Source of the DNA: Anoplopoma fimbria | Taxonomy: Eukaryota > Chordata > Actinopteri > Perciformes > Anoplopomatidae | Length of the DNA: 64,000 bases | Direction of reading: 5' to 3' | NCBI RefSeq assembly: GCF_027596085.1 | Contig: NC_072449.1 | Coordinates: 22,132,334-22,196,333, forward strand | Shown here: one piece after another, positions 22,601-64,000 of the stretch | How positions within the stretch are numbered: the first letter of the stretch is position 1 | Layout of the letters: the number at the start of each line of letters is the position of its first letter | Translations under genes and position numbers: made by a program | The notes under the pieces: generated by a model | Databases searched by the model: none | Seen by the model: only the letters and a program-made list of their open reading frames with translations | What the model was told of the DNA's origin: nothing

Positions 22601-25050
22601 CTTGCAGTCAGTCTGTAGTCCTCCCTGGGGATGTATGAATGTATTTAATATTCCTATTTTTAGACCTTTTCTTTAGCGTATCCATCTAGAGAGAAAGAGA
22701 GGGGAGCCTGCAAGTAGCACTGGAATTAACTTTTGACGTGATACAAAAACTTTTTTAGATCACGAAGCCCAATGTCACTGTACAATCCTCTAGTTTATCA
22801 GTTAGCCTAATTGTATGAACTTCGCTGCAGACTGAGGTCTCTCTAACGGTGACCATTAAAGTGACGGCTGAACAGAAGCAAGACAATATTTGATTAAAAA
22901 TGGTAGTTTGACAGATCTTTCACCGTTAACAAGAGAGCTGCTCACTCCCTGAATTAGCCTGCATTCGTCTGTGCCCGTCTGTGACACAGTATCCGAACAC
23001 AGTCTGTGTAGATTGCCAAAGTAGCATATTTTTAAGTTAATTTATTTTATTGCCAATCGGATGTAAAATTATGATTCTGATGATTATAAAAATGAATATC
23101 GCAGCCGACAATCGACCAGGCTGAGAATTGGTCGACCACTATTTATAAGGATTTATTTACGGCGTGTGAGAATTATTAATAATCATTATAGGTCTAAGGT
23201 TTTAAAACTCAAACAACTTGACTAAGAGCCTTCAAACCTTTTGTTTTAATAAACGTACTGTTCCTGCAGTTACTGCCGTCTATCTTTGTAAGGCAGTGCA
23301 GTGTCACTATCTTCAACTCTTATTTCAAAAGAGAGTGACTGCAATGGTCACAGAGCATGAAACAGATAATTTTTTAACTTATCCACATCTTCCCAAATGG
23401 AATTGAATTTTAAGTTCAAGCTCATTCAAGCTGATGAACCTCATCCCATGATGCCTTTCTTTCCAGGTGGAGGCCCTGTGTTGGAATTCAATGCAAATTT
23501 AATTAAAACATGTACTTTTAATTACCTAACTAATTAATTTCATAAGTGAAAATAGACTCAGTGATAAATTATTGAGGTGGCAATGTTCCTGCAGCAACTG
23601 GCTCACCGAGGCTCCCTGTGACTGACTTCAAGGCTGTGTACAGCATTTTTTTTAAGACTGTAACAGGCTGTCCCACAAAAATAGAACACTTTCATATGCT
23701 GACAACAGAAACACACACAAACTATAAGTGGAAAAACATCCATAGAGGCGTTGCAGTGCATCACAAAGAAGCTTGGTGACTAAATAAACTTGTAACGCAA
23801 CAATAGCCTTTTTTACAGCTTTCTTGAAAGATAATCAGGAACAGCTATCTAAGTGTTTCAAATTAAAAATCGACTCTAAATGAAAATTAATTATGCATCA
23901 ACAATGCTAATTATGATAGAAAGATTAAATGCAGACATAGCAGAATAAAAGATGAGAAGAGAAGATTGGAGAAATGTTTGCTTTGCTTATTGTATCTGGG
24001 CGGCGGCTATGAAGCGGAACATTGATGTAAATTTGGCAAAAGAAAACTTGTCTTTGCTTTTGCAGAAAAGAGTCACCTTGAGATTTGGTTGAGGGAACTT
24101 CAGAGAATGCTGCTTGAAGCTTAGGCTCAGCAGATAATTACAGATTTCCTGTCTGAAAACACTTTTTTGGGGATAGGGGTGGGGGGATGGCAGAGAAGGG
24201 TAAGACAAACCCTTTTTTTTTTTATAGCTTTTTCTAATTAAACACACCTTTAACTTCCACATCAACATCCAACACATTCGCTCCCTCTGGTAAACATCAA
24301 TCTCCGATTAAGGATCAGCGTATTAAACATCAAGCAGCAGCATCACTGACATTAGAGCCTATAGTGCTGTTCACAGCATCTTTCAGGTTCGGAGTTAATC
24401 ACCTCACAAACACACGGCTCTTCTCCCTGACACTTTCATACAGGATTAACAGGCTGGTTGTGTGCTTTAATTAATGCAGATTTCTCTGGGTCATACTGTA
24501 GCAGTCTGAGATAATGGTGTTGTGGTTATCACAGGCTTCAGGTGCTTGTCCTTCATCATTGTTTGAAACAACTAGCTCATCTGATTCACCGAAAATGACT
24601 TGGCATACCCCCCCCACAACTTCAGTAGTTGGCATATGATTAAGATTCTTTAAGCCATTTTTGTTCCTGTATGTTACCTTTTCTTACAGTATTTTACAAT
24701 TGCTCTGCCTCTGATTTCACAATGTACTGTCCTACGTCCCACTATGTTTCAGAGGAAAATGTTATACTTTTTACTGCAATACATCTATCTGAGAGCTTAA
24801 GTTTTGTAGATTCAGATTGTTTATACAAAATATAAATCAACTTATAAATGATTATTACCGATTCATCTACCGTCCAGTTATAAAGTAGTAGCTGAATTTA
24901 GCTCCACCTGCTGCAACGTTAGTGATGCTTACACATTGATGCATCACTCATTATAATCCAGCAATATAAAATATAATATACTGAAAGGAGCCATATAATG
25001 AGTACTTTTACTCTTTTACTGTAAATATATTATTAAACTAATACTACTAG
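16634..25050. other. Intergenic DNA, no gene seen; candidate conserved elements
   Basis: About 8.4 kb of mostly unique AT-rich sequence. Short open frames show no family resemblance. Islands with clustered homeodomain, POU and SOX-like motifs (about 17430-17640, 20440-20700 and 23460-23560) look like vertebrate conserved non-coding elements. A 9-bp tandem duplication (gaggcgtgt) sits near 18150. Confidence 0.5.
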
Positions 25051-25059
25051 TACTTCACC

Positions 25060-25350
25060 TTAAAGGTGCTGGATAGAAATTTTGATCATTGATATAGCAT
25101 TAAACAACACTTTGCTATGTAAAGATAAAGTGGAGTAATGGTGTCCTGAGCAGACAATGAAGTCAGTCTCACTCAGTGTGTGTTATAATCTGAGTTTGCT
25201 GTGCTTTGTTAAGTAGTTGGTCTGGGCATAATTAAACATGCACAAAGCATAACCTGCATCCTTTGGTACAGTCTGTTATCATTATTTCTGTTGTTAGCAC
25301 AGTTCGTCCTGTTAGCATGGTTAGCTGCTAGCCGCCTGCTAGCATACATT
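25060..25350 (+). repeat. Probable dispersed fish repeat
   Basis: Begins cttaaaggtgctggatag and continues through ctcactcagtgtgtgttataatctga to gctgctagccgcctgctagc. I recall this arrangement from many fish genomes as a non-autonomous element, but the family name and boundaries are uncertain. Confidence 0.45.
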
Positions 25351-27139
25351 GTGGTATTGCTACTATTACTTTTGTAAAGGATCTGGCAGTCAAGTCAAGT
25401 TTCAGCCTGTATTACTGAGCGCACAGATGCAATTAGTTTCTTTAGGTACTGTCAAAATTTTGTAATTCATTGACAGTTACATAAGTTTAAATAGTGGTTT
25501 ACTGTGGCTAATGCAGTGCTGGTTTGGGGCGTGGCCTTGCTTTGTTATCAAGAGAACGGCCTCTTTGTTGTCTAAGATTGGTCTGGTCCAGTTTGCTGGA
25601 TCAGACCAGCAAACTCTAAGCATTGAAAAAAAATATTGTAACAATATCCACTTATATGTATCATTAGTGTAAGTGAAACTCACAGTTAAAAATCTGTTAA
25701 AATGAACACATGACACAGTGGTGTCAAAAAAGTGGCAATTGAGTTCATCTGACAGGGTTGTGGGGTTAATTGTTTTTATCTCGGACTTTTGCAGATAGAA
25801 CCTTGAGGTGAAAATTGAGCCAAAGCAATTGTTATATGCAGTATAAACAATTCCCCTGTAAGTTGTTGTGAGGCAATATTAATTTTGGCTAAAGGCTCTT
25901 TTATTTTATATATAAAATTGTCTAAATCTAATGAACAAAAAGCCTGTGAGCTGTTCTATGTAAGGAATAAAAAATTTAGTTTAAAAAGCAACCTAGTAGA
26001 GGGATTTGTCCCCAGTTAATAACTGAAGCAGCCAATAAATAAGTAAATAGGAATTATGCAAGGCTTTTAGTATTTGAGCTGAACAGGAGCGAACACAGAG
26101 GGAGAGGAGTGTGCAGACAGAGCTTGTTGCGTGTCTTTGTTCACTCGCTATTTATTCCCACATCATTTAATTATACCTCAGCCAAGCCTAGTGCTACATG
26201 CCATCAATCTCAATCAATCAATTAGCCAACTAAACAAGCCATGCTCAGACATTCGTTCACTCTCAATTTCCCCATTGTGCTAATTACACTTAAACATGTC
26301 ATTCCAAATTAAAATTGAACATTTAAATGTGATTAGTATTATCTAACAGAAACATCACCCCTCTACATTCATGCATTCCTGATGCACTGACAGCTGGTAC
26401 AGCCGATCAGCAAACTCTTGTACCTGCTTTTAATTTAGAGTTTTCAAGAGTAACCTAAAAAAAAATCACACAATTTGTCATCTTTCAAAATTTCAACAGG
26501 CAGGTATTTAATGTTCCTCCAGGGAAGCATTATATTTCAATTATTGTATGAATAAGGGAGAAAAGTGGCTGGTTCCTAAGGTTAAACTATTCCCATTAAA
26601 GTTTGAATAATGTTATCGACCTTTACCTGGGATGGATCACTTAAAGTAATGGGAAATGGTGGCACTGACAGAATTATGATGACAGAATTGCTTATGGTTA
26701 TGAACTCGATCTTGGTCCTCGAAATACCTATCAATTTGTCAAATCATAACATCCACGTGTTCAGCTGGAAACCTCAACAGGGGCCCGCGAGCCTGTCGGT
26801 GTCAGTCTTTGTGTCCTTTAAAACGTTTCTAGCCTCTTTACCACCGTGCATGTGTCAGTCACTCACACTGCTGCTGCAGCTGCTGCTGCACATCAAATTT
26901 ACATCGGTACAGTTTTTTTTCTTTTTTTCTCTCTCGAGATCTTTCTTCTTTGGGAGTTTGACAAGTATCAGCAGCTCCGGAAAAAGTGAACAGGTTCAAT
27001 CCAGCTAATGTATTCAGCACGTTAAAAGAAAGGCGGAGTGAATTTTGACAACAAATACAAGTTAATAATTTTTGCCGCCTGTGTCTCCGAGCAGGATGGG
27101 ACTACAAAGTGAAACCATGTTATTTTGATCAAGTCACAA
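25351..27139. other. Intergenic DNA between the two 3' ends
   Basis: AT-rich unique sequence with no gene recognised. Contains an imperfect hairpin (25580-25607) and a TAATTA/ATCAATCA-rich island at about 26150-26340. The stretch after 26750 is C/T-rich. Confidence 0.5.
25580..25607. repeat. Short imperfect inverted repeat
   Basis: Arms ggtctggtccag and ctggatcagacc pair over 12 positions with one G-T pair around a 4-nt tttg loop. Unknown significance. Confidence 0.6.
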
Positions 27140-27169
27140 CAGCACATCACTTTAAACATTGATATCTTT

Positions 27170-27175
27170 TTTATT
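27170..27175 (-). terminator. cadm1: Probable distal polyadenylation signal of cadm1
   Basis: AATAAA on the minus strand, followed about 35-55 nt downstream by gtgatgtgctgttgtg, a good GU-rich downstream element. Confidence 0.5.
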
Positions 27176-28492
27176 AAGACAAGAACTCTTCTTATTTTTT
27201 TTTTTCTTTTGTAAAAATGTTGGTTGAACCAATACAAAATATGCATGGCCATATGAGAAACATCCTCTTCACTACACAAAAGAAAAAAAATGTCACCTGG
27301 GTACTGAGAGAAATTTAAGATTCAACAACAAAACAACCATTTTGGGGGGTAATAAAACAACCAACCCCTACTCCCACCCCACACTCCCCCCTCCCTCCCA
27401 AAGGCTTTAAACATGAGTTTCATCCAAATATCCAACACATGTTACAGATCATTCATTAAACTTCATGTCACAGTAAATACACCATCTTTTTCATCTATGA
27501 AAATGTATCCATGAATCGACTGAATACAAACAGATGCTTGATTGACTGTCTGTGGTCACATCCTATAATTACTAAATAACCGATACTGTATGAGGAAAGT
27601 GTTAAGGTGGAGGAAGAAGAACAAGAAGAAGAAGTTTCATGAACATCATCGTGACTTTGTTGACACTGACTGTACATAATTTTTGTCTGCTTAACAAATC
27701 TAGTTTTCTTTCTTTGTGAACTAGGTCTATGCAAAATAATGTTTAACGTTTACTGTAACAGTGCACCATATTAAGAATACATAAACATGTACAAATGAGA
27801 AAAAACATGTACATCTTGTGATTTCTTCACTGTTTGAATAGCTGTGGTACTACAGTATATACTTGGGGCCTTTAATTTGCATTCTACCTGAGATGCAAAA
27901 AACACAACTATTAACACTCATGAACCTGAGAGAGTGAAAACAAACATACTAAATATCAAGTATTCAAAACAAATCAAAATGTTGGATTAGAACGATGCTT
28001 CTGACAATTTTTTTTTTTAATGTTCCTCGATTAAAAGCAGCAATCACTTTATAACCATTTAAGATAAATATCAAACCTCAAAATAAAATGCCATGCACAT
28101 AACTGTTTCCATGACACCAAACTCTAAAATGTAATTTTATTGTAGCTTATCATAGCTATTAGTAGTGTGTTCCTCTCTGATATTACTAGCGAGCCTTGTC
28201 CTTGGAGATATCCAAATAAATAACAAATGAAGTAAAGGGGGAAAATAATAATGACCAAATTTAGACAGATTTCCGATTACTAATTAAGACAATAAATACT
28301 ACATCCTGGCATACGACATTCTAGTCAGTAAAGCTGCCACACCGCGTGGTGTGTCCATGATAAACAAGGACATGTATTCTTTTAAACTCATTCCAGCTTT
28401 TATGCTCCAGGTCGTAATCGTGATGAAAGTCTATGGTGCGTGAATACAAACAACCTGGATGAATATTGGATTTTTAAGTTAGAAAGAACAGC

Positions 28493-28500
28493 TATATACA
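28493..28500 (-). promoter_or_regulatory. cadm1: Possible Pumilio-binding element
   Basis: TGTATATA on the transcribed minus strand within the presumed 3'UTR matches the UGUANAUA consensus. A single short motif, so chance is not excluded. Confidence 0.3.
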
Positions 28501-29780
28501 AGATATACTGTAAGAGTGTACATGAGGATACTGTAAGATACTAACCATATGCCTCAAAATCAAAGAAGGCACTAAATAAAGTCATTCAGTCCTTTCAATG
28601 ATAAGTATCAAGAGGTGTGGGTTTAAGGCAGTGGTTATCCTTTTTCATTGTACATTTACACATTTTTGTCTTATTCAGGCAATACAATGAAATCACTCAC
28701 TAATTACCAAACAGGTTTTTACTCTTCTAGCTGTGATACACTGCGTCTCCGTCTGATTTGTGTTGGTGGGCGGGGGGGGAAATTAAATTGCAAAAGTAGA
28801 CGGCTTTTGTGTGAAGGAATGAGGCTGCATGTTGACAGTAAGAAAATTATCTTTCCCAAATCCAAGTCTAAAATTTGACGCACATCTTTGGTAACTTGTA
28901 AGGCAGGGAGTTCTTCCAAGTTAAAAAAGACAGCCCAAAGGTAAAATGTCTTTACAGACAACAAGGAGATATAACTGATTCATGTTTTTGCAGTAATTGA
29001 ATGTCTTTATACTCAAATATGGGCAAGGGCAAAAAAGTATGGTTCATCTGCAAGGATTTCTAAGCCAGTAAATAAGCAATGAGAAGCTGTAGTCTTTTTA
29101 CCGGACTTACTATGGTTATTCACGCCGACATACCTTAATGCCTTAAACATCATTGAAGGGAATCTTTGCCATTGAAAGTGTAACATTCGTTCTTCCCTTT
29201 AACACAGTACAATCTCAATAAAAAAAAAATTGAAGAAAATGAATAAACCAATTCCCTGGAAACATTTCCAGTTAAATGTATAATGTACTATATAATTAGA
29301 TTAAAAAAAATGAAAATAACATCAATTATTTAGAGAGGAGCACTCTGCACAGTGGACATTCAGCCTTTGCTGTATACAAGTAATATTCACTGTATATACG
29401 CACACTCGCATAAGTATTATATTTGGTCCAGGGTCGACCGTGTGGGTGGTATGAAAATGTGAAGAATTTGATGTTTAGCACATGCAACAGGCTGGACCAG
29501 TATCCAACAAATAATACATTTTTAATGAGATTTTATGATCAATGCAACAGGGATAGTCACTCTTTTACTATAGGTACTACAAGGTTTATGTAGTTATAAA
29601 GTCAAAGTATAGTTTGACCCTAAAACCCATATAATCGCATATCTGCCAAAGATAGTCTTTTGGATCTGTACTTATTAGCCATTTTCTGCCATGATTTTGG
29701 TCCATCATCCAAAGGATGATAAGAAAAATAATTCTAAAAAAAGAAAGCCTATAAACTCCCTCTGGAAAGAGGCGCTGTTT

Positions 29781-29912
29781 TTAAAGGAGTAGTTCGACAA
29801 TTTAGGAAAAACACTTTCTTACCGAGAGTTAAATGAGAAGATCATTACCACTCTTAGGTTCGAACACTTAACATGAATATACAGAAAGTTAGCTTAGCTT
29901 AGCACAAAGACT
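29781..29912 (+). repeat. Dispersed fish repeat (ttaaaggagtag family), truncated
   Basis: Begins ttaaaggagtagttcgaca, continues with gagagttaaatgagaagatc and ends near gttagcttagcttagcac. Shares these blocks with the copies at 31691 and 46694. Lies inside the presumed cadm1 3'UTR. Confidence 0.65.
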
Positions 29913-30952
29913 GTGATGTCTAATAATGTCAAACTATTTTATTTCTTAGTTTTTTTTCTCAGCTGACGACGATTTGATTTAACTGCTGTCCTCTCAATCA
30001 GCAGAAAAAATAACTGAAACAGAGTTTCAAAAGAGGAATAAGTGGTTCTGATTTTCTCCATAGAAACTTTAATTCTACATCATGGCACATTACAGCTGTC
30101 AGGATGTCTGACTGTACTCCACAATACCCTAAACAAATAATAAAGTGACCTCACATCTACTAATTGTCAGATGTTCTCTTGAAACCAACGAGAGACCAGT
30201 TATACTTGTAGTTCGGTGTGAAATTATACTTTACAGCACTCCTACTTCACTTTCAGGAACAAATACATTCTATGATGAGCACGATTACTCACAACTGTTA
30301 CATTAGTAATCGACACAGTGAACCTGACCTCGAAGGGAGGGTGAGTGAAATCTGCTTTGAAATATGTCGAAACTGAACTGTGATGAATTTGCTGGGAGCG
30401 TAGGACTTTGACCCAGCGGGGAGAAATGTGTTGACACTGTGTTCCAGTTACTGAACTCTGTAGATGAGTCAGGAAAAAAAAGAAAGTGTGTATGAGCTGG
30501 CTACTCAGATCTGGGTACATGAGCTAAAAGCTAGCTGCAGCACACATAGACAAACACCAGGCCCATTTAATCTCCGAAAGCCAAATGCAACAAAGGATCA
30601 GGTGGATTACATTGAAAAGGAAAAATCCAATCCAGCAAGCATGAGAAGGGGAGAGGGGGGGTAAACAACAAAATAAAGAAAAGAAATAGAACAAGGCACA
30701 AAATTGTCTGGAAAATAATTGAACTGTACAGAATAGGCCCTAGCAGTCCAGGAAGGGTCGGATAGGAGACTCAGCAACGCCTTTTCTTACCAATTGGCCG
30801 CGCCAGTCCAACTTTCCACTTTCTTCTCTTCCTCTTTAAATCTCGCCCTGCCCGTCCCCCAAGCCTTCGCGTAACCAATCAGAGTTAGACATAATGCTCC
30901 TACAGCACCACCACCACCAGCCTCCCCACCCGTCTCTCCTGGCCTGTCCAGT

Positions 30953-60783
<29,831 letters not shown>

Positions 60784-63700
60784 CTTCAAAACACAGACAA
60801 AAATACAGATGGGAAAAATTTTATACCAGATGGGAGGCAAGTATTTGTCTGGATATTTACAGCCTATCAAATATTTATATTTGTTACAACAGGGACTGCA
60901 TGTAAACACATTCACAGTGTAAAGATGCGTGAATAGGCCGCGTAGCTTGTTTGGTTGCAGCCATACCTAATCCTTTTAATATAAGAGCCATGTGCAATGT
61001 TTGTCACTATTGATCTCCCCAAGCTCAGAGTGGGCCCCGTGAGTCAGTGCCAGATGGGCTGTAAGCTCTGCTGCCCACGAAGGTAGGGAGATAGGAGAGG
61101 GTAGGAAGAAAAAAGAGACAAAGAAAGAGTGTAAGAAAATGGCAAGAAGTAGATACGGGCCGGGTGGAGGAAGAGAGGGGGAGTTAAACAGAGAGAAGAG
61201 AAAGATGAGCCGGGCTGGATGCTGTTTATGGTTGAGCTTTATCAGAGCCCTCCATCTGAGCTTCCATGCGACCAATGTGCGCTCCGTGTGCTCAGCTGCT
61301 CTGTATCTTTAGGAATAAAAGTGCTGTAAACATCTGAGTCACTCTCTCAGTATATTGGCATTGTTGCTACACAGACAAGACCTGGACCTTGTCATCGTAT
61401 CTTACACCTCACACCAAATCCCCACACAAAAAGCCTGGCTATGTTTCCCCCAGACTTTCAAAGGAAGGAATGAGGAAGGGAATGAGAAGTCACCTTGTGC
61501 TATATTTATCTGGCAGGAGCCAAAAAAAGCGTAAGGAGAACGGTGAATACGTTTTAATGTCTCAGATTCAAACCAGCGGAGTAACACTCCCAGCCACAGC
61601 CCCGAGGAAACATCAGAAGCACATTTGCATGCCCAAGTTGTCTGACACCTCTATTCCATTCTGACATTTACAAAGTGGGGGAGAAAAAACACCTGCATTT
61701 TCAGATAGTGATAATGGGAATAGACAGCCAAACTAACATGATTCAAAATGAACTCTGTGAATGCGGCAAGCAATAAGAAATTAACCTCCTGTGGAGAAAA
61801 AGCTCCTCAGACCTGTCTAATGCAATGAACTACCCATTTCATTCCGCTGTGCTGCCAGGGATCAGGCTCAGGATATAAGGAAGGTAATGGGTAAAAACAG
61901 ACACAGATTATGTCCAAAAAGTACACATTGCATATATTTACTACTTGCTAAAGGGCATTGACATAAACTAATGTTAAACAGTGAAACTGTTCACAGACAT
62001 GAACCAAAATAAATCTTTTCTGATTCTAGTTCAGTGTTTATCGTAGACAAGTGAATACTTCCTAACAGTATCTAAGGGCAGAGAGGCCAACAGTGAACAC
62101 GTGTATGGATGAGGGAGCATATAAATAAATGCAGGCGTTCTCAAGCTCTTTTTCCCATTTTCTATATAAGCAATGTTGAAATGGACCAGGGGTGGTGCAT
62201 ATCATTTCCTAAATAACATTTGGATAATATAACACACATATAAGGCCCTTTATCTTACCTTGCCTCTTCTGGATAGTCTTAAATTCCCCCTCAAACTGTT
62301 TATTTATGTTGACTTGTAATTGGAACTACTCAGATCGATTAGGTTAATGTCAAATGAAAAACTGTTGCCTAACAAGAACATAAATGATTCAGCAAAACCC
62401 CAATATACATCCAATGTCAATGTTCTGTTCTTGCCCTCTCTGTGCATGGCATCTACAGTCTGTTTAAAGATGGAGTAGGACGTTTTTTGGAAAAGGTAAA
62501 ATAAAAGCGGAAGAATATAAAGAAAAAGTTACAGCCCTCACCGCCCCTTTTCTGTCCTAAGCCCCTCCCACCAGATGACGATGGGCATTTGCACAAGCTT
62601 CATATAGTAACCTGTACAAGTACTTGTCAGTCATTTCAAACATGATCCCAGTTGTGATTGTGATGCCGATATATAGCATTAATTCTGTTAGATTTACGCT
62701 TGTGTGTTTTTGTAAACTTATGAGCCAATAAAGCTCTTTAAGATAACATACTCTGATTCGGGGCTCAAGCTAGCAACATAGCAGCAGCTGTGAGCCTTTG
62801 GCTATGTTTAGCAGAAGACTCAATAACAATTTTTCACACTTCTCACATGTGTTTTGTCATTGTTAGACTCTCTTTTAGACTCTTTTCATAAGTCTTCTTT
62901 TTTTGTGTCACTGTGCAGTGTAAGCAGATGTTTTAATGCTGGAATAGCATTTTTTTTTTTAAATCAGACCGTTAAATCACGATTTCACTGTCTGACAGGA
63001 CGCGTATGACGTGCATCTGCATTGGTTGAGCAGCCAATAAGAATGCCCTCAACTTTTGTATACTTCATTTTTGTTGAAACTGAATAAATCTGAAAAAAGG
63101 CTAGCTGTTTCATAAACTAAGTTAACCCTTTACCGGCTCTACTCCAGGTTAGGGTTGCATATTTGCCAGCTTGAAACCTGGACAATCCTGGACCAATCAG
63201 GACGTCTAGTCAGCGTACTCTAGCTACATATTTACATTTGACATTTTGTGCATTTTTCTAACCTTTTATTTAAGATATGGTAAAGGTTAGGGGAAACATG
63301 AATTGCACGTCTGTCAAAGTGACATAAACCACCTTTATGTTCTGCTTTGACTCACATGGGGCACAATATTTCTTACATTGGCATTGGACTTAAATCTTAG
63401 GGTGGTGAATCATCTAATATGGAAGTAAGTGTGGTTTAGTTTGATGATCTACTTTAGTTCAAAAAGAGAAGAGTAAGCGATTAATTGCTTCCTTGCTACA
63501 TTTAAAAAAAACAAAATAGATAAATGAAGAGTGATAATCATGGGCATCGAGTCATCTTCATGTTGAGAACTGAAGTGTGTAAGTTTGAAATGATATCAAG
63601 TGTGCCGGAGCTTCTCTGCACATGTACTAAGTGTTGAAGAAGATGAGGCGAAAGCAATGTGAAGTGTTTTGATGTCTATTTTATTTCATCGCTGTACAAG

Positions 63701-64000
63701 TAATATATATTTGGCAGTCAAAACAGCAACATAGAGCAGCCTTAAAGCAAGGTTATTCTGCTCCCAATCTGTTTGACTGAGAGAAAGGGAATGCAAAAGA
63801 TAATTTCTCCATAAGGTTTAGCAGCCCCAAGCAAGGTTGGTCCCCCTCCAATATCCCAGCCTCGGCTCATCTCCAATTCAAAACACACATAAATAACGTC
63901 GCTGTGATTAGCAATCCCATCAAAGGGAAAACAGGCCACTTTGTGGAACATGGAGGGTTTTTCCAATTGGAGTAAACATTTTCAATTGCCTCGGCATCCT
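60784..64000 (-). other. cadm1: cadm1 intron 1 (partial), no gene seen
   Basis: 3.2 kb of the first intron, whose 5' exon is beyond the window. Contains a purine-rich stretch (61075-61210) and a possible dispersed repeat beginning ttaaagatggagtagg (about 62464-62830). No exon recognised. Confidence 0.5.

Larger units (their letters stand above)
27145..30952 (-). other. cadm1: cadm1 long 3'UTR (extent inferred)
   Basis: AT-rich and free of open frames of interest. Several AATAAA hexamers occur on the minus strand (about 29938-29943, 28136-28141 and 27170-27175). The last has the best GT-rich downstream context, giving a 3.8-kb UTR; earlier sites may give shorter forms. It contains a fragment of a dispersed repeat (29781-29912) and a Pumilio-type UGUAUAUA at 28493-28500. 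Confidence 0.5.

Noticed and set aside
28629..28650. cagtggttatcc, resembling a hAT terminus
   Set aside because: No matching inverted end or target duplication found nearby.
62250..62275. Minus-strand gcaag|gtaaga in cadm1 intron 1 as a possible recursive splice site
   Set aside because: The preceding sequence is purine-rich, with no polypyrimidine tract, so it does not fit an acceptor-donor recursive site.

Overview
This window is animal genomic DNA, almost certainly from a teleost fish and probably a spiny-rayed one. It has GT-AG introns, long AT-rich non-coding stretches, (AC)n microsatellites and relics of repeats that I recognise as fish-typical. The encoded proteins match the vertebrate families ARHGAP32 and CADM1, but they differ from the mammalian sequences as expected for fish. 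There are no bacterial or viral genes, no CRISPR array, and no rRNA or tRNA that I could recognise.

Left part (1-15.6 kb, + strand): the 3' portion of arhgap32 (p250GAP/RICS/PX-RICS, a neuronal Rho GTPase-activating protein). Nineteen coding exons (217-14555) encode the end of the N-terminal region, a PX domain, an SH3 domain, the RhoGAP domain and a long disordered tail. All exon phases agree and sum to exactly 1,623 codons including the stop. The first exons lie upstream of the window. A 3'UTR of about 1 kb ends near a polyadenylation signal at 15546.

Middle (15.6-27.1 kb): an intergenic interval. It begins with a decayed RTE-like LINE fragment (about 15650-16633). The rest is mostly unique AT-rich DNA, with several islands dense in homeodomain and POU/SOX-type motifs that look like conserved regulatory elements, and one dispersed-repeat-like stretch near 25.06-25.35 kb.

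Right part (27.1-64 kb, - strand): cadm1 (SynCAM1/nectin-like 2, an immunoglobulin-superfamily adhesion protein), arranged tail to tail with arhgap32. Nine coding exons between 60783 and 30953 encode three Ig domains, a short Thr/Pro stalk cassette, the transmembrane segment and a cytoplasmic tail ending in a PDZ-binding motif. A long 3'UTR probably extends to about 27.15 kb. The signal-peptide exon lies beyond 64 kb. The introns hold dispersed repeats, a hAT-like MITE and very long (AC)n tracts.

Both human orthologues are on 11q, so the pairing looks like retained vertebrate linkage, drawn closer together in the compact fish genome. The most interesting observations concern splicing. A long UG-repeat tract lies 38 nt downstream of the stalk cassette exon of cadm1. 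An in-frame candidate juxtamembrane exon, not known to me, lies in the next intron. In each gene one exon begins with a strong 5' splice-site consensus, as in recursive splicing. No wholly new system is evident; these are testable hypotheses.
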